Shown in pieces: positions 26,038-32,444 of a stretch of DNA of 32,444 nucleotides. Source of the DNA: Spirochaetota bacterium (GTDB taxonomy: Bacteria > Spirochaetota > B62-G9). How positions within the stretch are numbered: the stretch's first letter is position 1; every line of letters starts with the position of its first letter. The notes below the pieces were generated by a model that saw only the letters and a list, made by a program, of their open reading frames with translations, was not told the DNA's origin and ran no database searches. The position numbers were made by a program, and so were the translations under genes. The stretch is from the NCBI GenBank assembly GCA_003645695.1, contig QNBN01000004.1, forward strand, positions 1-32,444, read 5' to 3'.

Positions 26038-27261
26038 TTAAAATCTATGTACCAATAACCCTGATCTAAGTTTAGGTGCAAACCACGTTGATTTTGGTGG
26101 CATTATTTTTCCTGCGTCAGCAATTGCCATCAGCTCATTAATGCTAACTGGATAAAAGGCAAATGCAACTCCTCCTTCATTATCCACCAAAACTTTTAGT
26201 CGACCTGAACTGTTTGGACCCCCAACAAAATCAATTCTAGTATCCTTTTTTTGATCCACAATACCAAGTATAGGCTCAAGAACCTTTTCCTGAAAAACTG
26301 ATAAATCCAATGATTTTACAGGATCATTATGATCGTAGTAATTTTCCGGGATATGAAGCTCATACCATTTTCCATTTAGATACATCGAAATAATACCTTT
26401 TCTATCCGGCTCAACCATACCATTATCAACAACTTTAAAAATACCTCTAACCTTTTCTAAAAAATCTTCTGTGCTGATACCATTAAGTTCTTTTATATAT
26501 CTATTATATGGATAAATTTTTAGCTGATTATCAGGGAATGCCACAGCTAAAAAGTAATTAAATTCTTCATCGCCATTAATTTTCCTCAGGCGCTTTATCA
26601 TTTCCTTTTTAACCCGACTTGCACCTGCTGCCCTGTGATGGCCATCAGCAATATAAAGTGCAGGCAAACCATTAAAAACTTCAACGAAGGGATCATCATC
26701 GGTAATTCTCCATAAAGTATGCCTTACATTATCCTCTGCAGTAAAATCGTATAAAGGTGCATTTTTTATAGATTTATTCAGCAGGTTATTAATTTCTTTA
26801 TTTGACTTAAAAGCGAGCAGAACAGGGCCAGTATGTGCTGAAAGGGTAAGCATATGCTTTAATCTATCATCCTCTTTATCTTTTCTGGTTAACTCATGTC
26901 TTTTAATAATGCCTCTATCATATTCATCCACAGAGTAACATGCAGCTATGCCAATTTGAGAGTGATCCCCCATTGTTAATCTGTAGAGATAGATAGCCTT
27001 CTCATTATCCCCTATTAGTATATTTTCATTAACTAACTTAAGAAAATTCTCCCTTGCCTTGTTATAAACAGCATCATCATAAGGATCAATATCTGCAGGA
27101 AGATCTATCTCAGGTCTTATAACATGAAGAAAACTAATTGGATTTCCTTCGGCGAGTTTTTTAGCCTCTTCCCTGTTAACAACATCATAAGGTACACTCG
27201 AAACCTTTTCTGCTATCTCTGGTTTAGGCCTTAATGCTTTAAAACTTTTGATTGTTGCCAT
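26038..27261 (-). CDS. DUF1015-family protein (possible free-serine kinase)
   Basis: 407 aa, full family length. DUF1015 hallmarks: an early VPYDVVNREEAKKLAEGNP block (23-41), GIIKRHELTRKDKEDDR (117-133) and YIADGHHRAAGA (203-214). The D206-G-H-H-R210 motif resembles the phosphate-handling motif of ParB/sulfiredoxin-fold serine kinases (SerK, SbnI); that resemblance and the position next to serA make serine phosphorylation a reasonable hypothesis, not a demonstrated fact. It has no signal peptide or membrane segment. It is often seen beside serA in anaerobic bacteria. The start carries an AGGAGGA-type site just upstream. Confidence 0.8.
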   Translation of the reverse strand: MATIKSFKALRPKPEIAEKVSSVPYDVVNREEAKKLAEGNPISFLHVIRPEIDLPADIDPYDDAVYNKARENFLKLVNENILIGDNEKAIYLYRLTMGDHSQIGIAACYSVDEYDRGIIKRHELTRKDKEDDRLKHMLTLSAHTGPVLLAFKSNKEINNLLNKSIKNAPLYDFTAEDNVRHTLWRITDDDPFVEVFNGLPALYIADGHHRAAGASRVKKEMIKRLRKINGDEEFNYFLAVAFPDNQLKIYPYNRYIKELNGISTEDFLEKVRGIFKVVDNGMVEPDRKGIISMYLNGKWYELHIPENYYDHNDPVKSLDLSVFQEKVLEPILGIVDQKKDTRIDFVGGPNSSGRLKVLVDNEGGVAFAFYPVSINELMAIADAGKIMPPKSTWFAPKLRSGLLVHRF

Positions 27262-27291
27262 AATTCCTCCTATTTATTAATATGAGTTTTC

Positions 27292-27316
27292 CATGATTTC
27301 ATCAAAAGAAATCATG
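27292..27316. other. Hairpin between the glyA-gcvT fusion and the DUF1015 gene
   Basis: CATGATTTC-ATCAAAA-GAAATCATG: perfect 9-bp stem with a 7-base loop in the 116-base gap. No T-run follows on the minus strand. It may be an mRNA stability or processing hairpin, or an operator. Confidence 0.5.
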
Positions 27317-27377
27317 ACCCTAAGATAGCAATTTACAGCAGTTTTAAAAGTAAAATATTGGGCTTTACAATAATTGC

Positions 27378-30300
27378 TTATCTATTTAAAAATCTTGATA
27401 CAATTTTCGCATCAATTGATAGTGGAAATCTTTCTCCGAGCTCAACTTTACTAAAATCAAGAGATGTCATCTTACCCTTTGGCGTTAGGGGGACCAATGC
27501 AATTCTGTTATCTTCAACAGCTGCTCTTTTGTCCATTAGTGCAAGCCCCACCTGTATCCCTTCACCATTTACCGCATTGCTTGTTACGAAACCCACAACC
27601 TTTTGATTCTTCTTGCTAACAACCAGGTCACCGGATTTTACCATCTTTACCCCTTTTTCATACATCTGAAATCTTGCAATACTGAGTGTATGATTTTTAA
27701 TTTTTTCGATCATTGCCTCCCTTCCTACAAAAAAGGGTTTATGCAGTTTCACATAGGGGGCAAATCCGGCCTCAATAGGGGAAATATTGTATGGACCCGC
27801 CAGTTCATGGCCGTACAGAGGTAAACCAGCTTCTGTTCTTAAAGAATCCCTGGCTCCAAGACCGATTGGCTTTAATCCATAATTCCTACCCACATCTAAA
27901 ATAATATTCCATAGCTTTGGTGCATGTTCGGGATGAATGAGTATCTCATACCCTATACTCTCCCCTGTATATCCAGTTCGCGCTACTATTGCATCGATTC
28001 CAGAAAGTTTTATTCTTGTAAATTCAGTTTTTTTGACATGAGAAAGCTTAACCTTCTCCCTCTCATCTTCAATAATCTGTAGCAGTATATCGAGAGATTT
28101 AGGTCCCTGGATGGCAATGTTAATTTTAGCTTTATGTCCTGCTTTTGGATCTTTTAAATTAAGAATCTCAGCTTGTCCAAGAATTTCCTTATAAGGATAC
28201 CTGTTATCAATGATATATTTTCCTGAATTAACACCGGTCATCCATCTAAAATCCTTTGTTTCATTTGCAGCATTTACCACAACTATATAATCTTCAACGG
28301 CCAACCTATAAACCATGATATCATCTATTACATTGCCATCAGGATCAAGCAGATAGCTATACTGCGATTCTCCGATTTTAAGCCAATCTACATAATTAGA
28401 AGTTACAGTATCCAGGAAGGAGGTGGCATGTGGTCCGGATACAGAAAAAACTCCCATATGAGAGATGTCAAATAATCCAGCGTTTTGCCTTACAGTAATG
28501 TGCTCATCAATAATCCCCTCATAACGCACAGGCATTTTCCAGCCTGCAAAATCAACCATAACTGCTCCGAGTTTCTTATGTTCCTCGTACAAAACACTTT
28601 TTTTTGTATCTTCCTCTTTATCTTCATATTTAAAGGTTTCCTTATTTTCATAACCAATATTAGCACTTATTCTATCATGCCCGATAAAATACGGTTTTTT
28701 CACATCAAAAAACTCTGGATACGATTCAAATATTTCCTTAACTTCGTTTAAGCCTTTAATAGGATTTTCTTTCTCCTTAATTATTCCCGATTTTTCAAGT
28801 GTCGAAATTATAAGATTTTTCGTTCCCTTACACACCTCTGCAAACTCCCTTACAATAACCGGGCCTTCTATTTTCATATAAATATCATTCTTGTTAAACT
28901 CTATGTAGCCATCCGAGAGGCCCCTCAACCACTTAACCAGATTAACCTTATCATCCGGGTGAACAATTAAAACGAACATATTATTGCCTGTTTCTACATC
29001 TTTTATCTTCATCAGGCAGGTATGAGCTATCAAACTGTCTTTTTCATCAAAGAAAAGCGTTTCAATAACATCCCCATACTTAAGGTCTGATATCTTTCGT
29101 GTTGTTGATTCTTCAATAAGTTGTATTGACCTTTTACCCTCGACCAAAACAATTGAACGATCACCATAATCCTTTGTAGCATTAATTTCAAACAAGTCAT
29201 GGGGATAACATTCATCCGATTTCTGCCTTCTCTCATTCTCAGACTTAAGCCCTTCCACTACCTCTTTTACAATAGTCTGTGCATCATTCAGGATAGGAAG
29301 TGATATTTTTCCTCTTGGAAGCCGCCCTGTAAGCCCAGTATATTCAAAAGGCCTTATATTTTTAATAACCAGAGAAATGGCATCTGCAAGCTTTTGAAGG
29401 CCCTGCTCAGTAATTCCCCTTTGAGTTATCCATGGTGTCCCCATCCTTACACCCGTGGCTTCAGGAGTAATAAGGTCACCAGGTATAGTATTCTTATTGG
29501 CCACAATTCCGCATATATCAAGCATTCTAACGGCTATTTCTCCCCTTAAAACAAATCCAGTTTTCGTATCTACTGATTTAAGATCAAGGACAAACAGATG
29601 AGTGTCGGTTCCACCATATGCCAGTTTTATCCCATTTTTTTCGATCATCGAAGATAGGAGCTTAGCATTCTTAACTATTTGCCGTTGTGTATTTTTAAAC
29701 TCTTCACTTTCAGCTATTTTAAAGGCAACTGCCATAGCTGCGAACTTATTAACATGCGGTCCTCCCTGCTCCCCCGGGAAAACAGCCTGGTCAATAAGCT
29801 CTGCATAATCTGAATTTGTAGTAAGAATTACAGCTCCCCTCGGGCCAAACATGGTTTTATGAGTGGTAAAGGTTACAACATCAGCATAATCAATGGGATT
29901 TGGATAGGCTCCGGCAACTACCAGGCCGGCCGGATGAGAGATATCTGCAAATAGTATGGCATTTACACTATCAGCAATTTCTCTAAACTTCTTCCAATCG
30001 GGAGCCCATGGATATGATGTGTAACCGGCAATTATCATTTTTGGCCTATGTTGCTGTGCAAGGTCATATATGGCATCATAGTTCAACCGTTCAGTTTTTG
30101 TATCCACCTCGTATGATACTATTCTATAAGTCTTTCCGGATCTGTTAAACTCGCTCCCATGGGTGAGGTGTCCACCGTGCATTAAGGACATACCCATAAC
30201 AGTTTCACCACTATTAACAAAAGCATCATATACAGCAGTATTTGCTGCTGCTCCTGATAAAGGTTGTACGTTAGCGTAGATATATTCAGCAGGATGTTTT

Positions 30301-30656
30301 TGAGTTTGGAATAGTTTTGCAACCCTTTTCTGTGCTAAAGCTTCTACAAAATTAACATATTCACAACCCTTATAAAACCTTCTATCTGAATACCTTCTAT
30401 AGTATGCTATTATTCTGAAGTATTCTTTTAAAGTTTCATCATCCTCAAGCATAAGGTCTTTTGGTGGATAACCTTCTGCATATATATTTGTAAATACACT
30501 CCCAAGCGCTTTTCTAACAGGAAAAGGTGCGATACTTTCAGAAGGAATAAGAATAATTCTATTCTTCTGCCGTATTTCTTCAAAATCAATTAAATCCGAC
30601 ACAGCTCTATCAATTTCCTCCAAATCCTTACCGAAAAACTTATCTGCATATATCAT
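27378..30656 (-). CDS. Serine hydroxymethyltransferase-aminomethyltransferase fusion (GlyA-GcvT)
   Basis: 1092 aa, about twice the size of either enzyme. Residues 1-480 are a 'long' SHMT: IPSESIAPFPVRKALGS (37-53), a family-subtype insertion with RRYSDRRFYKGCEYVNFVE (87-105), DISHPAGLV (238-246) and the PLP lysine K267 in TFTTHKTMFGPRGA. Residues 690-1092 are GcvT: DFAGWKMPVRYEGIIDEH (702-719), GLFDISHMG, the catalytic-region IDDIMVYR (777-784) and GARDSLRTEAGLPLYGHEL. Residues 500-605 look like a degenerate copy of the GcvT N-terminal lobe (VLVEGKRSIQLIEESTT...LKYGD), with the acidic pair lost (IAHTCLM). The fusion joins serine/glycine interconversion with THF-dependent T-protein, both using 5,10-methylene-THF. 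It is the first gene of the operon; GAGGG lies 8 bases before the ATG. There is no in-frame break. Confidence 0.93.
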   Translation of the reverse strand: MIYADKFFGKDLEEIDRAVSDLIDFEEIRQKNRIILIPSESIAPFPVRKALGSVFTNIYAEGYPPKDLMLEDDETLKEYFRIIAYYRRYSDRRFYKGCEYVNFVEALAQKRVAKLFQTQKHPAEYIYANVQPLSGAAANTAVYDAFVNSGETVMGMSLMHGGHLTHGSEFNRSGKTYRIVSYEVDTKTERLNYDAIYDLAQQHRPKMIIAGYTSYPWAPDWKKFREIADSVNAILFADISHPAGLVVAGAYPNPIDYADVVTFTTHKTMFGPRGAVILTTNSDYAELIDQAVFPGEQGGPHVNKFAAMAVAFKIAESEEFKNTQRQIVKNAKLLSSMIEKNGIKLAYGGTDTHLFVLDLKSVDTKTGFVLRGEIAVRMLDICGIVANKNTIPGDLITPEATGVRMGTPWITQRGITEQGLQKLADAISLVIKNIRPFEYTGLTGRLPRGKISLPILNDAQTIVKEVVEGLKSENERRQKSDECYPHDLFEINATKDYGDRSIVLVEGKRSIQLIEESTTRKISDLKYGDVIETLFFDEKDSLIAHTCLMKIKDVETGNNMFVLIVHPDDKVNLVKWLRGLSDGYIEFNKNDIYMKIEGPVIVREFAEVCKGTKNLIISTLEKSGIIKEKENPIKGLNEVKEIFESYPEFFDVKKPYFIGHDRISANIGYENKETFKYEDKEEDTKKSVLYEEHKKLGAVMVDFAGWKMPVRYEGIIDEHITVRQNAGLFDISHMGVFSVSGPHATSFLDTVTSNYVDWLKIGESQYSYLLDPDGNVIDDIMVYRLAVEDYIVVVNAANETKDFRWMTGVNSGKYIIDNRYPYKEILGQAEILNLKDPKAGHKAKINIAIQGPKSLDILLQIIEDEREKVKLSHVKKTEFTRIKLSGIDAIVARTGYTGESIGYEILIHPEHAPKLWNIILDVGRNYGLKPIGLGARDSLRTEAGLPLYGHELAGPYNISPIEAGFAPYVKLHKPFFVGREAMIEKIKNHTLSIARFQMYEKGVKMVKSGDLVVSKKNQKVVGFVTSNAVNGEGIQVGLALMDKRAAVEDNRIALVPLTPKGKMTSLDFSKVELGERFPLSIDAKIVSRFLNR

Positions 30657-30798
30657 TTGAATTCCCTCATTAAGTTCTTTTAGAAATTCTTTTTGGTTTC
30701 AATTATTATTAAACTCTTCTCCGAAGATTACTTTTTCAAGATACCATCAGACAGTCTAAATCATTTTTATTCTAAATAACAGTCTACTTAAAAACTCT
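30657..30798 (-). other. Leader of the gcv operon, about 140 bases
   Basis: Long 5' leader between the predicted transcription start and the glyA-gcvT start. It contains TAGACTGT twice (minus sense of 30779-30786 and 30751-30758), AAGAGTTT near both ends, and a small TCTTC-GGA-GAAGA hairpin. The conserved core of the glycine riboswitch is not recognisable, nor is a THF or SAM riboswitch. Function unknown. Confidence 0.4.
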
Positions 30799-30804
30799 TC
30801 TCTA

Positions 30805-30833
30805 ATTTTAAAAACTTTCCTGTTTTATGTCAA
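30805..30833 (-). promoter_or_regulatory. Strong sigma-70-type promoter of the glycine/serine operon
   Basis: Minus strand: consensus TTGACA (30828-30833), 17-base spacer, TAAAAT (30805-30810), with A+T-rich sequence upstream. Predicted start is near 30798. The -10 hexamer and spacing are the same as in the arsR promoter. Confidence 0.78.
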
Positions 30834-31048
30834 GTTAAATATACAAAGATATTGTGGATTTTAATATATATTTAGTTATTATTTACGAATACAATAACAT
30901 TTTATGATATAAATACGATATTATGTATTTTTTATATTTCATTTATTCATTAGAAATTTGAGGATCTATTCATAGCAACCTAAACAGAGATTTAATTCTA
31001 CTAAGGTATTAAATTCTTCAAACCCAGATATTTTTTATAAAATACTTG
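30834..31048. other. A+T-rich divergent region between the gcv and csp promoters
   Basis: About 215 bases, very A+T-rich, with only short imperfect dyads such as AAATAC-N8-GTATTT (about 30923-30942). I see no gene. It may contribute upstream elements or regulator binding to both promoters. Confidence 0.4.
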
Positions 31049-31077
31049 TTGACAAAAATTCTACCATAATTTAGATT
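31049..31077 (+). promoter_or_regulatory. Promoter of the cold-shock gene
   Basis: TTGACA (31049-31054), 17-base spacer, TAGATT (31072-31077). Predicted start is near 31084, giving a leader of only about 30 bases, so the long thermosensing leader of enterobacterial cspA is absent. Confidence 0.6.
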
Positions 31078-31115
31078 TAATTATCTTTGTTTTATTTTTG
31101 GAGGATGAAGCAAAC

Positions 31116-31316
31116 ATGGCAGAAGGAAAAGTTAAATGGTTCGACGAGAAGAAGGGGTTTGGGTTCATCAGTATGGAGAATGGAGAGGATGTTTTTGTCC
31201 ATTTCTCAGAAATAGAGGTTGATGGATTTAAAACACTGACCCAGGATCAAAAAGTATCCTTTGAAATCAAGGAAAGTGACAAAGGATTACAAGCAATTCA
31301 TGTAAAACCTCTCTAA
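31116..31316 (+). CDS. Cold-shock domain protein
   Basis: 66 aa from the chosen ATG ([14 protein letters not shown]), preceded 11 bases upstream by GGAGG; a TTG at 31098 in frame would code through the ribosome site. The single cold-shock domain has RNP1 KGFGFI and RNP2 VFVHF, binding single-stranded RNA/DNA as an RNA chaperone. It is the only gene on the plus strand in the window, transcribed divergently from the gcv operon, with its own promoter and terminator. Confidence 0.95.
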   Translation: MAEGKVKWFDEKKGFGFISMENGEDVFVHFSEIEVDGFKTLTQDQKVSFEIKESDKGLQAIHVKPL

Positions 31317-31323
31317 AAGATCC

Positions 31324-31359
31324 ATAGGGGCTCCTCTAAAGGAGTCCCTATTTTTTTTT
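31324..31359 (+). terminator. Rho-independent terminator of the cold-shock gene
   Basis: ATAGGGGCTCC and GGAGTCCCTAT pair over 11 bp (one G-T) around TCTAAA, followed by nine T. It begins 7 bases after the stop codon. Confidence 0.95.
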
Positions 31360-31368
31360 GATTTATCT

Positions 31369-31613
31369 TCAAAGAATAGAAGTATAGTATTGAGTATTTT
31401 TGTATAATCTAATATAGGGAGTAGCTATATACATTTTTACCAGGGTAAATACTGCATCGTATTCAAAAGGCTCATTCTTACTAATTATTGAAGGATTTAC
31501 ATGGATACAAGGCAAATTATTTTCTTCTATTGCATTATTCAATTACGCTTTTATTCATAGAAATTATGATCTAACAAAACTATATCTTTCTCTCTTGTAC
31601 TCGAATTTGACAT
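31369..31613 (-). pseudogene. Decayed small coding stretch, unknown family
   Basis: Two pieces on the minus strand look protein-like. An ATG at 31613 gives MSNSSTREKDIVLLDHNFYE, then stops at 31551. From 31542, in a different frame, 57 codons read LNNAIEENNLPCIHVNPSII and on through SKNEPFEYDAVFTLVKMYIATPY to the stop at 31369. The second piece has no ATG or ribosome site. The composition (charged, few rare residues) is more like a gene remnant than chance, but an A+T-rich region this size can produce such frames. I do not recognise the family. Confidence 0.3.
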
Positions 31614-31650
31614 TAAACAATTTTTTCCCAATATCCAATTAATAAAAAAT

Positions 31651-31794
31651 ATTGAGTCCACTCTAAAAAGGCCTTAAATTGTTATTTTTCATAATTTTCA
31701 CATAATACATAATATATAATTGCTTATATTTTAAAGAGTTATCAATTAAACTTTTTTAAAAACTGATAAAAATAGTTTTTAGAGTAGACTCAAT
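31651..31794. repeat. 144-bp element with 19-bp terminal inverted repeats (MITE-like)
   Basis: ATTGAGTCCACTCTAAAAA (31651-31669) and TTTTTAGAGTAGACTCAAT (31776-31794) are inverted copies with one mismatch in 19. Both ends are flanked on the outside by AATAAAAAA in direct orientation (31641-31649 and from 31795), which could be a 9-base target duplication, although the sequence is low-complexity. The interior is A+T-rich and non-coding. It fits a small non-autonomous transposable element; a long-range hairpin is the alternative. Confidence 0.55.
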
Positions 31795-31821
31795 AATAAA
31801 AAAATAAATTTTTAATATCAC

Positions 31822-32202
31822 CTAACTTATATTTGGAAAATGCTTATTTAATAAATTTTCCACAGCATTATTAATAGGTAAAATATAATTTTCGGTAAAT
31901 ACTTCCAAAAGTTGTTCTCCTGACTCAGTAATGGTGTAATATTTTCTTTGAGGACCTTTTATTGATTTCTTCCAGATTCCTTTTATAAAACCTTTTTCAT
32001 TTAATTTTTTTAAAATATGATATGTACTACTTTCCTGAAATGATACCTTTCCTCCTGTAATTTCTAATAATTTATTATTTATCTCCATACCATACAATTG
32101 TTTATCCTTTAATAGCAGCAAAATTATATACGGAAAAAATCCTTTTTTATATTCTTTATTCCATAATTTTAAAGTAGCCTTTACATTTTTTTTATATACC
32201 AT
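31822..32202 (-). CDS. PadR-family transcriptional regulator
   Basis: 126 aa. Winged-helix PadR signature: FPYIILLLLKDKQLYGMEINNKL (23-45), SFQESSTYHILKKLNEKGFIKG (54-75) and the wing GPQRKYYTITESGEQLL (83-99), then a dimerisation helix. AAGAG lies about 10 bases before the ATG. PadR repressors usually control adjacent transporter or detoxification genes. Here a large palindrome overlapping a divergent promoter lies about 200 bases upstream, so the target is probably the gene beginning beyond the right edge. The gap 32203-32374 holds nothing else I can name. Confidence 0.88.
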   Translation of the reverse strand: MVYKKNVKATLKLWNKEYKKGFFPYIILLLLKDKQLYGMEINNKLLEITGGKVSFQESSTYHILKKLNEKGFIKGIWKKSIKGPQRKYYTITESGEQLLEVFTENYILPINNAVENLLNKHFPNIS

Positions 32203-32374
32203 ATTTTTTACTCTTAATTATTCTGAATTTTAACTTTCCACATTAAAGATACATCATGTTTATTTCTTTTAAAATCTACAATAAAAGAATAAAGCCTGAC
32301 AGACCACATTATTTCTTAAATATTTTTCTGGAATAGCATTTATTAATTATATAAATAAATTATTTACAAAAAGG

Positions 32375-32402
32375 TTGACAATAACAAAAAATATTATATA
32401 TT
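32375..32402 (+). promoter_or_regulatory. Promoter firing out of the right edge
   Basis: TTGACA (32375-32380), 16-base spacer, TATATT (32397-32402). Its -10 region runs into a perfect palindrome, so transcription should be controlled by whatever binds there. The gene served lies outside the window. Confidence 0.65.
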
Positions 32403-32434
32403 GTACTATAGTATATAATACTATAGTACAATAT
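32398..32434. promoter_or_regulatory. 37-bp perfect palindrome, probable PadR operator
   Basis: Two perfect 17-base arms around 3 bases (32398-32414 and 32418-32434). Each arm contains its own small palindrome TACTATAGTA (32404-32413 and 32419-32428), 15 bases apart, as expected for side-by-side dimers. It covers the -10 box and start point of the plus-strand promoter. Assignment to the neighbouring PadR protein is inference. Confidence 0.65.
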
Positions 32435-32444
32435 TCAAACAATA

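Noticed and set aside
30657-30800. Glycine riboswitch upstream of glyA-gcvT
   Set aside because: The expected conserved aptamer blocks are not found in the leader on the minus strand.

Overview
This is an A+T-rich bacterial chromosome segment (roughly one third G+C by eye) from an anaerobe-like organism. Almost everything is on the minus strand; only a cold-shock gene and a promoter leaving the right edge are on plus. Diagnostic content: a ferredoxin-linked Mbx-type membrane complex instead of classical complex I, a split glycine decarboxylase (GcvPA/GcvPB), a 'long' serine hydroxymethyltransferase fused to GcvT, a UAP1/AGX-type UDP-sugar pyrophosphorylase, and a short basic S21 protein. I would look first among Spirochaetota, Thermotogota and similar anaerobic lineages, but the sequence alone does not settle it. 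No rRNA, tRNA, CRISPR array or intact transposase was seen.

Region 1 (94-11592, minus). An ArsR-family regulator with a good promoter precedes a 13-gene operon, many of whose genes overlap or abut. Seven antiporter-type genes (MnhE, F, G, DUF4040, MbhE-MnhB fusion, C, D) are followed by a second, NuoL-like antiporter subunit and by NuoH-, NuoB-, NuoC- and NuoD-like subunits. The gene order matches archaeal/Thermotoga Mbx. The NuoD-like subunit keeps three of the four NiFe-ligand cysteines and has Glu at the fourth, so it should not be a hydrogenase. The last gene fuses a NuoI-like double-cluster ferredoxin to a GltD/NfnB-type FAD/NAD(P)H module, suggesting a ferredoxin:NAD(P) oxidoreductase that pumps ions.

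Region 2 (11692-20536, minus). A GNAT-like protein is followed on the map by a probable operon of uap, rdgB, an unlisted 59-residue single-TM protein and an APC transporter with a C-terminal Usp region. Further right are murD, rpsU (each with its own signals) and trpS.

Region 3 (20782-30833, minus). A one-carbon/glycine-serine operon of about 10 kb runs from a strong promoter: glyA-gcvT fusion, DUF1015 protein, serA, gcvH, gcvPA, gcvPB, then a broken ACT-domain (GcvR-like) gene and a terminator. It links glycine, serine, methylene-THF and 3-phosphoglycerate. Lipoamide dehydrogenase, serC and serB are not in the window.

Region 4 (30834-32444). A divergent cold-shock gene (plus) with its own promoter and terminator, a small decayed coding stretch, a 144-bp element with 19-bp inverted ends, a PadR regulator (minus), and at the right edge a perfect 37-bp palindrome overlapping a plus-strand promoter that fires out of the window.
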